Positions 24,141 to 33,320 of a stretch of 39,038 nt of DNA are shown here, piece by piece. A model generated the notes under the pieces. That model had not been told where the DNA came from. It searched no databases and saw only the letters and a list, made by a program, of their open reading frames with translations. Each line of letters starts with the position of its first letter. The stretch's first letter is position 1. The translations under genes and the position numbers were made by a program. The stretch is from NCBI GenBank assembly GCA_003339605.1, contig QOVW01000080.1, forward strand, positions 1 through 39,038, in the 5' to 3' direction. The stretch comes from Spirobacillus cienkowskii (lineage in GTDB: Bacteria; Bdellovibrionota_B; Oligoflexia; Silvanigrellales; Silvanigrellaceae).

Positions 24141-24905
24141 ATGAATCAAGCTTTAATGATAAAAGTCGGTGCAAATATTAAAGATAACAAAGGACTTTCG
24201 CCAATATTTAACGATGACACCTATGAATATATTCCATCTCTTCTAGAACCTGATTTTAACACGAGTAAACATCACAACCACAGACATTATTCAAATATGT
24301 TATGTCAAAATAAAAATCTTCAAGACATGCATATGAGTTCTTTTGTAAACGAAGGAACAGGACATGTTGACCCTGAGTTTTACACATTTACCTATGGAGA
24401 AACTCGCAAACCTTATATCAACCTTTTAAAAAAGCTGAGGGATGGAGACTTATTAGTATTTTTAATTACTTTACAAAAATACCTGCTAAAACAAGACAAC
24501 TTTATCTTAACAGGCAATCCTCAATTGTTTGTTTTTGGTTTTTTTACAATTCAGGACTGGCAAAAAAATCTTTGCGAATTTGATGGGGATCTCAGTAATT
24601 TTAACTTAAATAACTTTGAAAAAACGTGTAATGAGCATATTATATATTCTTCAAAACATATTAAAACTCCAGATAATAAAAAATTATTTCTAATCCAAGG
24701 ACAAAAAAATAACTCAGTTTTATTCAAACATCCATTAAAAATTTCTCAAGAAGAAAAAATTCTTAATAAATATGTAAAAAATTGGGGAATAGAACAAGTT
24801 AACAAATCTTTGCAAGCACATTGGTGTAAAAATTTTGAAACCGTTAAATCAGAACTTTTCAAACATGGACAAGAAAATCGATGGGTTGAATGGGCTATTC
24901 CTTAA
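24141..24905 (+). CDS. Nmad3-like protein (putative nucleotide-modification associated)
   Basis: The N-terminus MIKVGANIKDNKGLSPIFNDDTYEYIPSL fits the Nmad3 opening (KVGAD..G....P...DG.F.Y.P.P). HVDPEFYTFTYGE, then LRDGDLLVFLITLQKY and LFVFGFFTIQDW, match the HLDPDF...TYGD, L..GDLLVFYAGL and Y.IG.F.V blocks. Nmad3 was named from its association with nucleic-acid base modification genes; its chemistry is not established to my knowledge. At 254 aa it is close to the family size. GGAAG precedes the ATG. It stands alone here, with no DNA-modification or phage gene near it. The next gene, the M1 peptidase, is 87 bases on. Confidence 0.6.
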   Translation: MNQALMIKVGANIKDNKGLSPIFNDDTYEYIPSLLEPDFNTSKHHNHRHYSNMLCQNKNLQDMHMSSFVNEGTGHVDPEFYTFTYGETRKPYINLLKKLRDGDLLVFLITLQKYLLKQDNFILTGNPQLFVFGFFTIQDWQKNLCEFDGDLSNFNLNNFEKTCNEHIIYSSKHIKTPDNKKLFLIQGQKNNSVLFKHPLKISQEEKILNKYVKNWGIEQVNKSLQAHWCKNFETVKSELFKHGQENRWVEWAIP

Positions 24906-24992
24906 AATTTAAGCAACTAATAAGAAAACTCAATTGACTTGCACTCCTCTTTTAAAAAAAATAAAAGAAATTATCTGCTAGGAGGCGGCATT

Positions 24993-27701
24993 ATGATTAT
25001 AGGTTCTTACCTCGAAAAAAAGCTAAATTTTAGAATAAACGACAACAATAAAAATACAGGTTTTTTAAATTTTCCAGCAAATGGTTTAACTAAAAAAAAT
25101 TATAGTCCTTCATACCAATTTGAACAAAAACATTTGTACCTAAAAATTGACTTTGATTTTGAGAAAAATTGTTTAGATGGAGAATGTTTTATTATTTTTC
25201 AACAAAAAGCGCATCAAGTATCAAATATAATTCTAAATTCATATGAACTTGAAATACAATCTGTTGCGTATTATAAATTTTCTTTACAACCAACAAATTT
25301 TCCAGAGTTTAATGAAATTCAGAATCTTAAATTTCGTAACTGTGATTTTGAATTTGACAATCAAAATTTATTAGTTTCTTTACCACATCAAGAATTAAAT
25401 AATGAATTTGTTATCCTAAAAATTAAATATAAAAAAAGCAATCCACGAGCAGGTGTTTATTTTGTGCATAAACATGAAAAAAGTCATGCTGATTATGATT
25501 GCATTTGGACTCAAGGCCAAGACTGCGATTCTCCTTATTGGTTTCCTTGCCAAGATGATACAAGACTTAAATTTACATCAGATTTAATCTTTAGTTTCCC
25601 TAAAAGTTGGAATGGTATATCTAATGGAATTAAAATTTTTGAAGATATAAAAAATTCTAAAAAAATACAGCATTGGAAAATGAACAAACCACATTCTCCA
25701 TATTTGGTTGCATTTGTAGCTGGAAATATGTCTATTTCTCATGACACATGGAGAAATAAAGAAATTTCTCTGCTACTTCCAAAAACATACAAAGAGTTAA
25801 CTCAAGAAATATTAGAACTTACAAAGAAAATGTTAGAGTTTTATTCTAATTATTGGAATTTTGAGTTTCCTTGGGAAAAATATGGACAAGCTTTTGTTGC
25901 CGATTTTTTGTATGGAGGAATGGAAAATACCTCTATTACTATTAATACCGACGAAGTTTTAGGTCCAAAAAATTTTTTACACGGTAATGAAAGAAGAGTC
26001 AGCCTAATTATGCATGAAATGGCGCACCAATGGTTTGGTGACTTGTTAACTTGCAAAACGTGGGCAGAAGGATGGCTCAATGAAGGATTTGCCACCCATA
26101 GCGAAATGCTTTGGGATGAATATCAAAACGGCAAGATAAGTGGCATCTTTTATGCTCGTGAAGATTATCTAAAAAACTATCTTTCTGAATCAAAATCATA
26201 TTTACGTTCTATTGTTTGTAACGTATATGAATTTCCATCAGAAATATTTGATTCACACCTTTATGAAAAAGCAGCATTGGTATTAAATTATATTAGAGAT
26301 TTATTAGGTGAAAAAGATTTTTGTAAATCTGTTAATTATTATTTAAATACACATGCTTTTAAAGCTGTAGAAACTAAAGATCTTCTAAATGCAATAACAG
26401 AAACAACTGGAGTCAATTTACAATGGTGTTTTGATAATTTTATTTACAGAGCAGGCCATCCAGAATTAGACGTCACAATAGATTATAATTTTGAGGAACC
26501 TAATTTTATCAATATTTCAATTAATCAAAAGCAAACCATAAATAATGAATTTCCCTTCTTTTATTTTGAAGCCTATCTTTATATAAAATATAACAATGAT
26601 TCCTTTGAAGAAATTAAAATTGTAATTGATGAAAAGTTAAAAAAAATAATTATTCCTCTAAAAAATAAAATTTCATATTGTATTTTTGATCCTCGCTCTG
26701 CATTACCTGCTGATGTAAATCAAAAACTTCCAGAAAAATTTATCAAAGAAATTTTTAAGTCTCATGATCAAAATTTATCTTATTTTAAATATGTGGCAAC
26801 AAACTCGATTTGCAAATATTATAATACCGAAGAAAATTACCAACTTATTTTATCTTGGCTAAAACAAGAAAAAATACATCGCGTACGCAGCGCCACGTAT
26901 TCTTTGCTTGCAGAACTTGCTCCATTGCATGCAAAACATGTTTTTTTACATATTGAAGAGCAACATCCACTTGCAAAGCCAAGCTTCTTAAATAGTTTTG
27001 CAGAAATTCTCCATGAAGAACCTTTAAATACTTACGAATTATTTTATAATATTGCAAACAATGAAAATGAGCCTTTAAGCACTCGAGATGCTGCAGTCCG
27101 AAGTATTCTTACACTTTCAAAAAAATATAGCTTGCTTAGAACTGAGAGTGCAAAACAAAAAACTCTTGCTTGGTGTTTTAATTTTTTAAAAAAACCTTCT
27201 TATAATGGAATTCTCGAAAACGCAGCACTGGCATTAATTGGCGAATTTGCAGATCCACAACATATTTCTATTCTCATTACGCATTCAGAACGCATCCAAC
27301 AGCACTGGCGTATTAATTCGGGAGCGTTGCTTGCCCTTGCAAAAATTTCTGCAAAATTTTCAACCTATCGCTCAGAAATAAGGCCAACCCTACTGAAATT
27401 TACAGAAACATTATTTCCAATTCGAGTTTCTGCAGCATTACCAGAAATCTGGAGTCAAACTAAAGATACCGCCTACGAAAACGCCTATCAAAAATTTATC
27501 AATCGAAAAAACTACGGAATTTTATCAATGCTGATCCCTCGTGCACGTCGGGCACGCAGCCGCTATCTAAAAAGCCTAGAAGACAATCAGATCAATGAAA
27601 AGTTAGTTGAAATTAAAGAATTAAAAGAAAAAATCAATTCTATTGAACAAGATCTTCAAGAGTTAAAAACTTTACTTGTAAAGAAAAAAAAGAAAAAGTA
27701 A
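24993..27701 (+). CDS. M1-family zinc aminopeptidase with HEAT-like C-terminus
   Basis: A gluzincin aminopeptidase (902 aa). The exopeptidase motif GGMENTS (GAMEN-like) precedes HEMAH at residues 341-345, and the third zinc ligand Glu364 lies in WLNEGFAT, exact HEXXH-x18-E spacing. An N-terminal beta-rich domain holds GQDCDSPYWFPCQDD. After the catalytic domain, about 270 residues look like HEAT-type helical repeats. The end is a coiled-coil-like Glu/Lys helix with a KKKKKK tail. The ATG at 24993 follows AGGAGG (24980-24985); an upstream TTG lacks a ribosome site. There is no signal peptide, so it is likely cytoplasmic. Confidence 0.93.
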   Translation: MIIGSYLEKKLNFRINDNNKNTGFLNFPANGLTKKNYSPSYQFEQKHLYLKIDFDFEKNCLDGECFIIFQQKAHQVSNIILNSYELEIQSVAYYKFSLQPTNFPEFNEIQNLKFRNCDFEFDNQNLLVSLPHQELNNEFVILKIKYKKSNPRAGVYFVHKHEKSHADYDCIWTQGQDCDSPYWFPCQDDTRLKFTSDLIFSFPKSWNGISNGIKIFEDIKNSKKIQHWKMNKPHSPYLVAFVAGNMSISHDTWRNKEISLLLPKTYKELTQEILELTKKMLEFYSNYWNFEFPWEKYGQAFVADFLYGGMENTSITINTDEVLGPKNFLHGNERRVSLIMHEMAHQWFGDLLTCKTWAEGWLNEGFATHSEMLWDEYQNGKISGIFYAREDYLKNYLSESKSYLRSIVCNVYEFPSEIFDSHLYEKAALVLNYIRDLLGEKDFCKSVNYYLNTHAFKAVETKDLLNAITETTGVNLQWCFDNFIYRAGHPELDVTIDYNFEEPNFINISINQKQTINNEFPFFYFEAYLYIKYNNDSFEEIKIVIDEKLKKIIIPLKNKISYCIFDPRSALPADVNQKLPEKFIKEIFKSHDQNLSYFKYVATNSICKYYNTEENYQLILSWLKQEKIHRVRSATYSLLAELAPLHAKHVFLHIEEQHPLAKPSFLNSFAEILHEEPLNTYELFYNIANNENEPLSTRDAAVRSILTLSKKYSLLRTESAKQKTLAWCFNFLKKPSYNGILENAALALIGEFADPQHISILITHSERIQQHWRINSGALLALAKISAKFSTYRSEIRPTLLKFTETLFPIRVSAALPEIWSQTKDTAYENAYQKFINRKNYGILSMLIPRARRARSRYLKSLEDNQINEKLVEIKELKEKINSIEQDLQELKTLLVKKKKKK

Positions 27702-27708
27702 CAATTTG

Positions 27709-28320
27709 TTACAACGCTTTTTGTTTTAACAAAGTTTTAAAAGTTACATTTGACTTTTTACGACGGCTTTTGTTCTGCCATTCTTCAAGAATGTGCGATT
27801 GCATTGAATGACTATTTGATTTCGATGTTGCTGCTTGAAAACTAGAATCCCGCATCCGCATTGCATCTGCATATGCAATGGCTAACGCATCCGTGGCATC
27901 AAACGGCAAGTCCTTAAACTCAAACCCCAGCATAGCACTCATCAATTTCGCAATTGACAATTTATCTGCTCTGCCATTTCCAGAAATTATTTTTTTGGCT
28001 GACGTTGCACTAATTTCACTAATAATGAGCCCACTTTGATACGCTTCCGACAAGATAACCCCTCTTGCGTGCCCAAGAAACAACGCTGTTCTTGGGTTAT
28101 CTGCTAAAAAAGAGAGCTCCAAACAAAGATGAGAAGGATGGTATGCCTCAACAACTCTTCTAAATTCGATCGCTAAATTTGCTAAACGCTGAGCAAGTTC
28201 TCCTTTTGCATTGAGTTGCCACGCTCCCGCTGCAATGGCTTTTAACTTTCCAACGGTAGAAACTTCAATTAGCCCATAGCCAGCCATTCGCGTTCCTGGA
28301 TCAATGCCAAGAATTAACAC
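27709..28320 (-). CDS. ruvC: Holliday junction endonuclease RuvC
   Basis: Resolves Holliday junctions with RuvAB during recombination repair. The catalytic quartet is visible: Asp7 in ILGIDPGT, Glu68 in LCLELSF, and Asp141 and Asp144 in FDATDALAIA, as in the E. coli enzyme. At 203 aa it has a longer basic C-terminal tail than the usual 160-175. The GTG start has GGAG 8 bases upstream. It ends the minus-strand rod-shape operon; ruvA and ruvB are not here. Confidence 0.95.
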   Translation of the reverse strand: MLILGIDPGTRMAGYGLIEVSTVGKLKAIAAGAWQLNAKGELAQRLANLAIEFRRVVEAYHPSHLCLELSFLADNPRTALFLGHARGVILSEAYQSGLIISEISATSAKKIISGNGRADKLSIAKLMSAMLGFEFKDLPFDATDALAIAYADAMRMRDSSFQAATSKSNSHSMQSHILEEWQNKSRRKKSNVTFKTLLKQKAL

Positions 28321-28351
28321 AAATTTTTCTCCAAAATATGATTCTTAAAAT

Positions 28352-28543
28352 TTAGTGCCATTTCTCAGCTGTTTTTGAGTTATTTTGCTGACTTTCCGAA
28401 GTTGCAAATGCGTTAGGCGTATTGGGTTGTTGCGCAATCATAAATATAAAAACAACCGCACTTAAGAATGCAACAAATAAAGATCCTATTAAAAAAATAG
28501 TGATCCTTGTTTTTAAAACGTCTGATTTATTTTGAGTCACCAC
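28352..28543 (-). CDS. Small single-pass membrane protein, 63 aa
   Basis: Not recognised. There is a short charged N-terminus, one hydrophobic helix (ITIFLIGSLFVAFLSAVVFIFMIA) and a polar Asn/Ser-rich tail. It starts at GTG with AGAGGT upstream, 10 bases after the rodA stop, and ends 31 bases before ruvC. This spacing argues for a real gene in the operon. A part in the elongation machinery is possible from position only. Confidence 0.6.
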   Translation of the reverse strand: MVTQNKSDVLKTRITIFLIGSLFVAFLSAVVFIFMIAQQPNTPNAFATSESQQNNSKTAEKWH

Positions 28544-28553
28544 TCAAACCTCT

Positions 28554-29675
28554 CTAAAAAGAAGTTGTAGACAAATATCTCTTCCTTTCTATGGCAACAA
28601 CAATTCCAATGCAACTTAAAGCCGTTACCATATGAGTGCCTCCATAACTAAAAAAAGTCAGCGGAACACCCACAACAGGAAAAACACCGAGAACCATACT
28701 AATATTGATAACAAAATGAAATAGAAAAAACCCGCCAACACCAACTGCAGCCAAAGCAGAAAAAGAATCCCTCGCACGATCTGCTGTTTGAAAAATTTGA
28801 ATGATGAGGACAACAAAAAGAAATATTAACAACAAACATCCAAGAAAGCCATGCTCTTCAGCCCATACAGAAAAAGCAAAATCCGTGTGTCGTTCTGGCA
28901 AAAAATTAAGCTGGGCTTGAGTCCCTTGCGAAAAACCTTGCCCCCACATCCCGCCACTACCCACTGCAATCATACTCTGAATTGAGTGATACCCCGAACC
29001 ACGGGGATCGAGCATTGGGTTGATAAAGGTTAAGACACGCTGCTTTTGATAATCATACAGAATAAAGTTCCAAGCAATCACTGCAAGTGTCAGAGTAATC
29101 GCGAATACATACAATAAACTTTTTCCACGAATTTTAATTGTTGAAATTTGTAAACTTGCAATTAAAAGTACTAAACTTGCTGTTCCTAAATCTGGTTGTA
29201 ATAATATTAATACAAAAGGAATTCCAACATAAAAAATTTGTCGCCATAAACTTGTTAAAGTAAAATCAGAAAATCCTTTCATGAGATTAAAACTTCGAGC
29301 AACAATTAAGATAATCATGAGTTTTGCAAATTCACTAGGCTGAATACGAATAGTTCCTAATACCAACCAACGTTCCGCTCCTTTTGCACTGCGACCAAAA
29401 ATATCCACTGCAAGCAACATAAGACAAACAATCACATAACCTAAAATAGTGAGCCTCTCGATATTTTTTAGATCGAGCATGATTCCCCAAAAGATTGCGG
29501 CTAAGGTTCCAAGAAGTACAAAAATCATTTGATCATAAAATCGAGCCGGAGTGTATGCGGCATTCGTCGCGCTATAAAGATTGTAAAGACCAATAAAGAT
29601 TATTGAATAGGCTGTTAATACAATTCCCCAAGGAGTTCCTTTAAATTTGTCTTTAAGAAAAGAGAGAAAGACCAT
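28554..29675 (-). CDS. rodA: RodA, SEDS peptidoglycan polymerase
   Basis: Polymerises glycan strands from lipid II in the inner membrane for cylindrical growth, with PBP2 as transpeptidase partner. It has about ten hydrophobic segments. SEDS signatures are RIQPSEFAKLMII, LLQPDLGTASLVLL, GSGGMWGQGFSQGTQ, FLPERHTDFAFSVWAEEHGFLG (with the catalytic-region Asp) and VGVPLTFFSYGGT. At 373 aa it is normal. It begins 7 bases after mrdA. Confidence 0.96.
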   Translation of the reverse strand: MVFLSFLKDKFKGTPWGIVLTAYSIIFIGLYNLYSATNAAYTPARFYDQMIFVLLGTLAAIFWGIMLDLKNIERLTILGYVIVCLMLLAVDIFGRSAKGAERWLVLGTIRIQPSEFAKLMIILIVARSFNLMKGFSDFTLTSLWRQIFYVGIPFVLILLQPDLGTASLVLLIASLQISTIKIRGKSLLYVFAITLTLAVIAWNFILYDYQKQRVLTFINPMLDPRGSGYHSIQSMIAVGSGGMWGQGFSQGTQAQLNFLPERHTDFAFSVWAEEHGFLGCLLLIFLFVVLIIQIFQTADRARDSFSALAAVGVGGFFLFHFVINISMVLGVFPVVGVPLTFFSYGGTHMVTALSCIGIVVAIERKRYLSTTSF

Positions 29676-29682
29676 ATTTTTA

Positions 29683-31692
29683 TTACCTCATATTTTCAGG
29701 CACATTAAAATTGCTTTGATCATTTCTTTCTTTCTTAATTGTAACATCATCGTCATTAATATTAATTTGCTCTCTTTGATTTTCGTTTGATCGAGAAGAA
29801 ACGCTAATATTTTTTGAAGCTTTTGTAAATTTTTCGGGATGTTTCTTACGCCAATAAGCTTCAATAATTTGCTGTGCAATAGGAGCCGCATTGGCTCCTC
29901 CACCACCGCCATCGTATTCACTAAAAACAACGACAACAATTTCTGGAGTATCACTCGGACTGTACGCAGCAAACCATGCGTGGTCGAGTGCTTTAAAGGC
30001 GACATCATCCTGGCTTACGCCTTTTGTAAATTTTAGAGCAGAAGTTTGAGCAGTTCCTGTTTTTCCTGATACTGTAAACCCTTCTACCTTTGCTCTTTTT
30101 GCTGTTCCGTTAGTTCCTTCAACAACATCTTGCAATCCCTTTTTCACAATAGCTAGATTTGCAGGATTTAACTTAATTTTTCGTATGACATTTTGTTTTT
30201 CTTCAAAAATTGTTTTGCCTTTGCTATCAACAATTTTTTTTAAAAATCGAGGTTTAAATAATGTGCCACCGTTTCCAACTGCAGCAAATGCATTTAAAAT
30301 CTGAATAGGAGTACAAAGATTAAATCCTTGGCCAATTGAAGCGTTGATTGTATCACCACTTAACCAAGGCAAACCTTTTGATCTCAGTTTCCATTCTGTA
30401 GATGGAGAAATTCCAGGAAGTTCCATGTTTAAGTCAAGCCCTGTTCTTTCGCCAAGCCCAAAAAGCCTACCCCATTTTGAAATTCTATCAATTCCTATTA
30501 GGTTGCCAATATTATAAAAATAAACATCACAGCTCAATTCTAATGCTGATGATAAATTAACAGGACCATGCCCCGTGTGTTTCCAGCATTTCCAACGACC
30601 ATTTCCCAAAACAAAATAACCAGGGCAATTGAATTTTCGATCTGGAGTGACAACACCTTCTTCTAGAGCAGCTATTGCAACAATTATTTTGTATGTAGAC
30701 CCAGGAGGATAAGCTCCTCCTGTTACTTTATCTAACAATGGCTTAAATGGATTAGAGCGTAATGTTTGCCAATCTTCCATCGTTAAACCATCTTGATAAA
30801 TTGATAATTTATAATTTGGGTTAGACAAATAAACTAAAATATCACCATTATTTGGATCCATTGCACAAACTGCACCATTTTTATTTCTAAACGCTTCTGA
30901 TGCCACATTTTGTAAGTCAGAATCAATTGTTAAATGAACATCATTACCTCTTTGCCTAGGTCTACTTAAATTCATAGAGATTTCTAAAGAAGAATCTGCC
31001 TGCAAACGCCCCAAAGCATCAACCAATAATGCTTCGCGCCCTTCCCCTCCTCTAAGATAACGTTCATATTTTCTTTCTATTCCTGTTTTGCCAATTATTG
31101 AACCAACACGATATTGATAATTTGAAACTTGGGAGTTTAAAATATCAAGTTCTTTAGAAGTTACTTCACCAAGATATCCAAATAAATGTGCCGATTCATT
31201 TCCTAAATAGTCTCTACGTGGCGCAGAATCAACATCAACCCCAGGCAAAAAGAATTTATTTGACTCCAATGTTGCCACTTCATGCAACGATAAATTTCTT
31301 TTAATTCTAACTGGTACAAACTTAGGATTTGATTGTGACTCGCTCAGCTTTCGTTCAATTTGATCAAGGGGGATATGAAAAAGATCAGAGACAATTGCTA
31401 AGGTTTTAGGTCTATTTTGCAAATACTGAGGAATGACTATTAAATCAAAAAATAAACGATTAGAAAGCAATATTTTACTATATCGATCGTAAATCAAACC
31501 ACGTGGAGCAGGTCTTGTAATTTCTCGAACTCGATTTCTTGCTGATGCAACAGAAAAATCTGAGCCTTTTATAATTTGTAAATACCAAAGTCTTGCTGTA
31601 ATTGCAGCAGAAACTCCTAAAAAACAAGTAATAATAATATTTCTTCTGTTTGGATCTGAGACGGATTCTTGTTTAGACCTATTATCAAGCAT
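29683..31692 (-). CDS. mrdA: Penicillin-binding protein 2 (class B transpeptidase)
   Basis: Cross-links peptidoglycan during elongation, anchored in the inner membrane and active in the periplasm. An N-terminal membrane helix (IIITCFLGVSAAITARLWYLQII) leads to the dimerisation domain with APRGLIYDR. The transpeptidase shows SxxK in YPPGSTYK, SCDVYFY as the second motif, and KTG in VSGKTGTAQ. At 669 aa it is slightly long owing to a charged, disordered tail. It follows mreD by 17 bases and precedes rodA by 7, in the usual order. Confidence 0.96.
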   Translation of the reverse strand: MLDNRSKQESVSDPNRRNIIITCFLGVSAAITARLWYLQIIKGSDFSVASARNRVREITRPAPRGLIYDRYSKILLSNRLFFDLIVIPQYLQNRPKTLAIVSDLFHIPLDQIERKLSESQSNPKFVPVRIKRNLSLHEVATLESNKFFLPGVDVDSAPRRDYLGNESAHLFGYLGEVTSKELDILNSQVSNYQYRVGSIIGKTGIERKYERYLRGGEGREALLVDALGRLQADSSLEISMNLSRPRQRGNDVHLTIDSDLQNVASEAFRNKNGAVCAMDPNNGDILVYLSNPNYKLSIYQDGLTMEDWQTLRSNPFKPLLDKVTGGAYPPGSTYKIIVAIAALEEGVVTPDRKFNCPGYFVLGNGRWKCWKHTGHGPVNLSSALELSCDVYFYNIGNLIGIDRISKWGRLFGLGERTGLDLNMELPGISPSTEWKLRSKGLPWLSGDTINASIGQGFNLCTPIQILNAFAAVGNGGTLFKPRFLKKIVDSKGKTIFEEKQNVIRKIKLNPANLAIVKKGLQDVVEGTNGTAKRAKVEGFTVSGKTGTAQTSALKFTKGVSQDDVAFKALDHAWFAAYSPSDTPEIVVVVFSEYDGGGGGANAAPIAQQIIEAYWRKKHPEKFTKASKNISVSSRSNENQREQININDDDVTIKKERNDQSNFNVPENMR

Positions 31693-31709
31693 CGCTCAAC
31701 TCCATATTT

Positions 31710-32258
31710 CTAAAAGCTCATTGCTTTCTTTTTTTCGTTAGAATAAGTAAACTCAAAGAAAGAGTCTACATATGAAAACAATTTTAATAGTGGCAGTGTT
31801 ATGATTGCTGTTATAATAAATCCTTTCCATGAAATACTCACTAACGACATTAAAGATAAAAAATCTCTTGGTGTTATTGACAAATATAGCAAGAAATATT
31901 TGAAAAAAAATATAATTAAAAATATAAAAAACTGACCAAATAAACTATGAAACAAAAATATTTTTGATAATAAGTTAGAAAAAACAAAAACCAGTAAAAA
32001 ATACATTACATAAAATCCGGACGGAACAGCGGAATGTACTTGCAACAATAATCCTGTGTAAATAATTTTAAAAAGAGCAAAAGGCATAAAATGCTCAATA
32101 CTCAAATAAATAACAGCAATTGTTATTAAATCGATATGAAACCATCTTGATTTTACATTTGCAAATAAACAAGACTGTAAATAAACAAAAAAAGTCATTA
32201 CAAAAAGTGAAATTAAAAAATGCGAGCTTTTACTTCTTAAAAATCCTGTGTTACCCAC
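31710..32258 (-). CDS. mreD: Rod-shape protein MreD
   Basis: An inner-membrane component of the elongasome. The product is almost entirely hydrophobic, with about five to six membrane segments and few motifs. Identification rests on size, hydropathy and position between mreC and mrdA. The frame is open to 32282, but a GTG at 32258 sits 7 bases after GGAG and overlaps the mreC stop, so it is the better start (182 aa). Confidence 0.85.
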   Translation of the reverse strand: MGNTGFLRSKSSHFLISLFVMTFFVYLQSCLFANVKSRWFHIDLITIAVIYLSIEHFMPFALFKIIYTGLLLQVHSAVPSGFYVMYFLLVFVFSNLLSKIFLFHSLFGQFFIFLIIFFFKYFLLYLSITPRDFLSLMSLVSISWKGFIITAIITLPLLKLFSYVDSFFEFTYSNEKKKAMSF

Positions 32259-33150
32259 CTGTTTTCTCCACATTTGCCTCAAGAAGTTTTTTCATCCAAT
32301 CAACGCCACCCACTTTTCGAATGACATCAACTTCACGATTTGGATTTAATAAAATTAGTGCCTCTGAAATATCACTAAAATTTACTGCAGGTTTTACCTC
32401 AATTGTTTCTGTCACACCATCTGCACTTAATCGAATATCAGTTACCTTACCAACCAAAATTCCGCTTGGAAACGCGCCGGTTAAGCCACTAGTTACAATT
32501 TCGTCACCAACAAGAATGCTACTGCCTCTTTCAAGATATTTAAATCTCATTGATTCGGCCATACTCCCTTGCAAGACGCCGCGTCTTCTATTTCTAGCGA
32601 CAATAACGTCTAAGTTACTATTTGGATCAATGAGCAATAATACATCAGAATAGTCAGAAGATACACGCATAATAACTCCAATAACACCATCCTGAGCAAC
32701 AACGCCCATACCTGGCTGCAAACCATTTTTTGAACCCTGATTTATTCTAACATTTTTATAAACAAATGAAGGATCAGAACTGGTCACTTCGCAGGTTAAA
32801 AATTTAACAGACGTTTTTTCTGTTAAATTTAGCAATTGTCTTAATCGATTATTTTCTGTAATAATATCATCAAATGTTTTAATTTTAACTATTAATTCTG
32901 CATTTTCTTTACGTAAAATATCAACTTCTTTTTGTGCATCTTTTAAATCAATATAAGAATGGTATGTTGAATATAAAAAATGAGTTGTAGTTAAAAAAAC
33001 AGCTTCTACTGGTTTACTTAAATTGTAAGCAATTTTTTCGAGAATGCTTAATTCTTTTTTTGTGGGATGCGCAGATGAAAAAAAGTACATCGAAAAAACT
33101 AACGCAAAGATTGCAACAAGCCAAAACCCATATCTTCTGAATTGTAGCAT
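32251..33150 (-). CDS. mreC: Rod-shape protein MreC
   Basis: A periplasmic scaffold that activates PBP2-RodA. A short cytoplasmic N-terminus and one membrane helix (YGFWLVAIFALVFSMYFF) are followed by a coiled coil at about residues 65-115. The beta domain has family features such as CEVTSSDPSFVYKNVRINQGSKNGLQPGMGVV, RVSSDYSDVLLLIDPNS and LVGDEIVTSGLTGAFPSGILVGKV. At 299 aa it is normal. It is the first gene of the operon mreC-mreD-mrdA-rodA; mreB, usually next to it, is absent and the divergent neighbour is a PpiD-like gene. Confidence 0.95.
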   Translation of the reverse strand: MLQFRRYGFWLVAIFALVFSMYFFSSAHPTKKELSILEKIAYNLSKPVEAVFLTTTHFLYSTYHSYIDLKDAQKEVDILRKENAELIVKIKTFDDIITENNRLRQLLNLTEKTSVKFLTCEVTSSDPSFVYKNVRINQGSKNGLQPGMGVVAQDGVIGVIMRVSSDYSDVLLLIDPNSNLDVIVARNRRRGVLQGSMAESMRFKYLERGSSILVGDEIVTSGLTGAFPSGILVGKVTDIRLSADGVTETIEVKPAVNFSDISEALILLNPNREVDVIRKVGGVDWMKKLLEANVEKTGG

Positions 33151-33185
33151 TTTAAACCCATTAAAAATTGTCTAAATGAAAAGCG

Positions 33186-33210
33186 AGTTGAACCCATTAG
33201 GTTTTCAACT
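33186..33210. repeat. Inverted repeat in the mreC-ppiD divergent region
   Basis: AGTTGAA and TTCAACT are perfect 7-bp arms around 11 bases. An ACCCATTA copy lies in the spacer and another nearer mreC. It could be an operator between the two divergent genes. Confidence 0.3.
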
Positions 33211-33260
33211 AAAAGTGTACGCGCTCTTTTATCGAAAATAAAGATCATCCGGTTTCTGAT

Positions 33261-33291
33261 TTGAAATTATCTTCAAAAAATGCGAGATAAT
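33261..33291 (+). promoter_or_regulatory. Candidate promoter for the PpiD-like gene
   Basis: TTGAAA (33261-33266) and GATAAT (33286-33291) have 19-base spacing, 30 bases before the start codon. The boxes are good but the spacing is slightly long. Confidence 0.4.
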
Positions 33292-33320
33292 GTTGACGGT
33301 TTTATTTAGAGGAGTTTACT

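Noticed and set aside
29688-30008. 106-codon minus-strand frame inside mrdA
   Set aside because: It is an alternative frame of the PBP2 C-terminal region, which has clear KTG motif coding.
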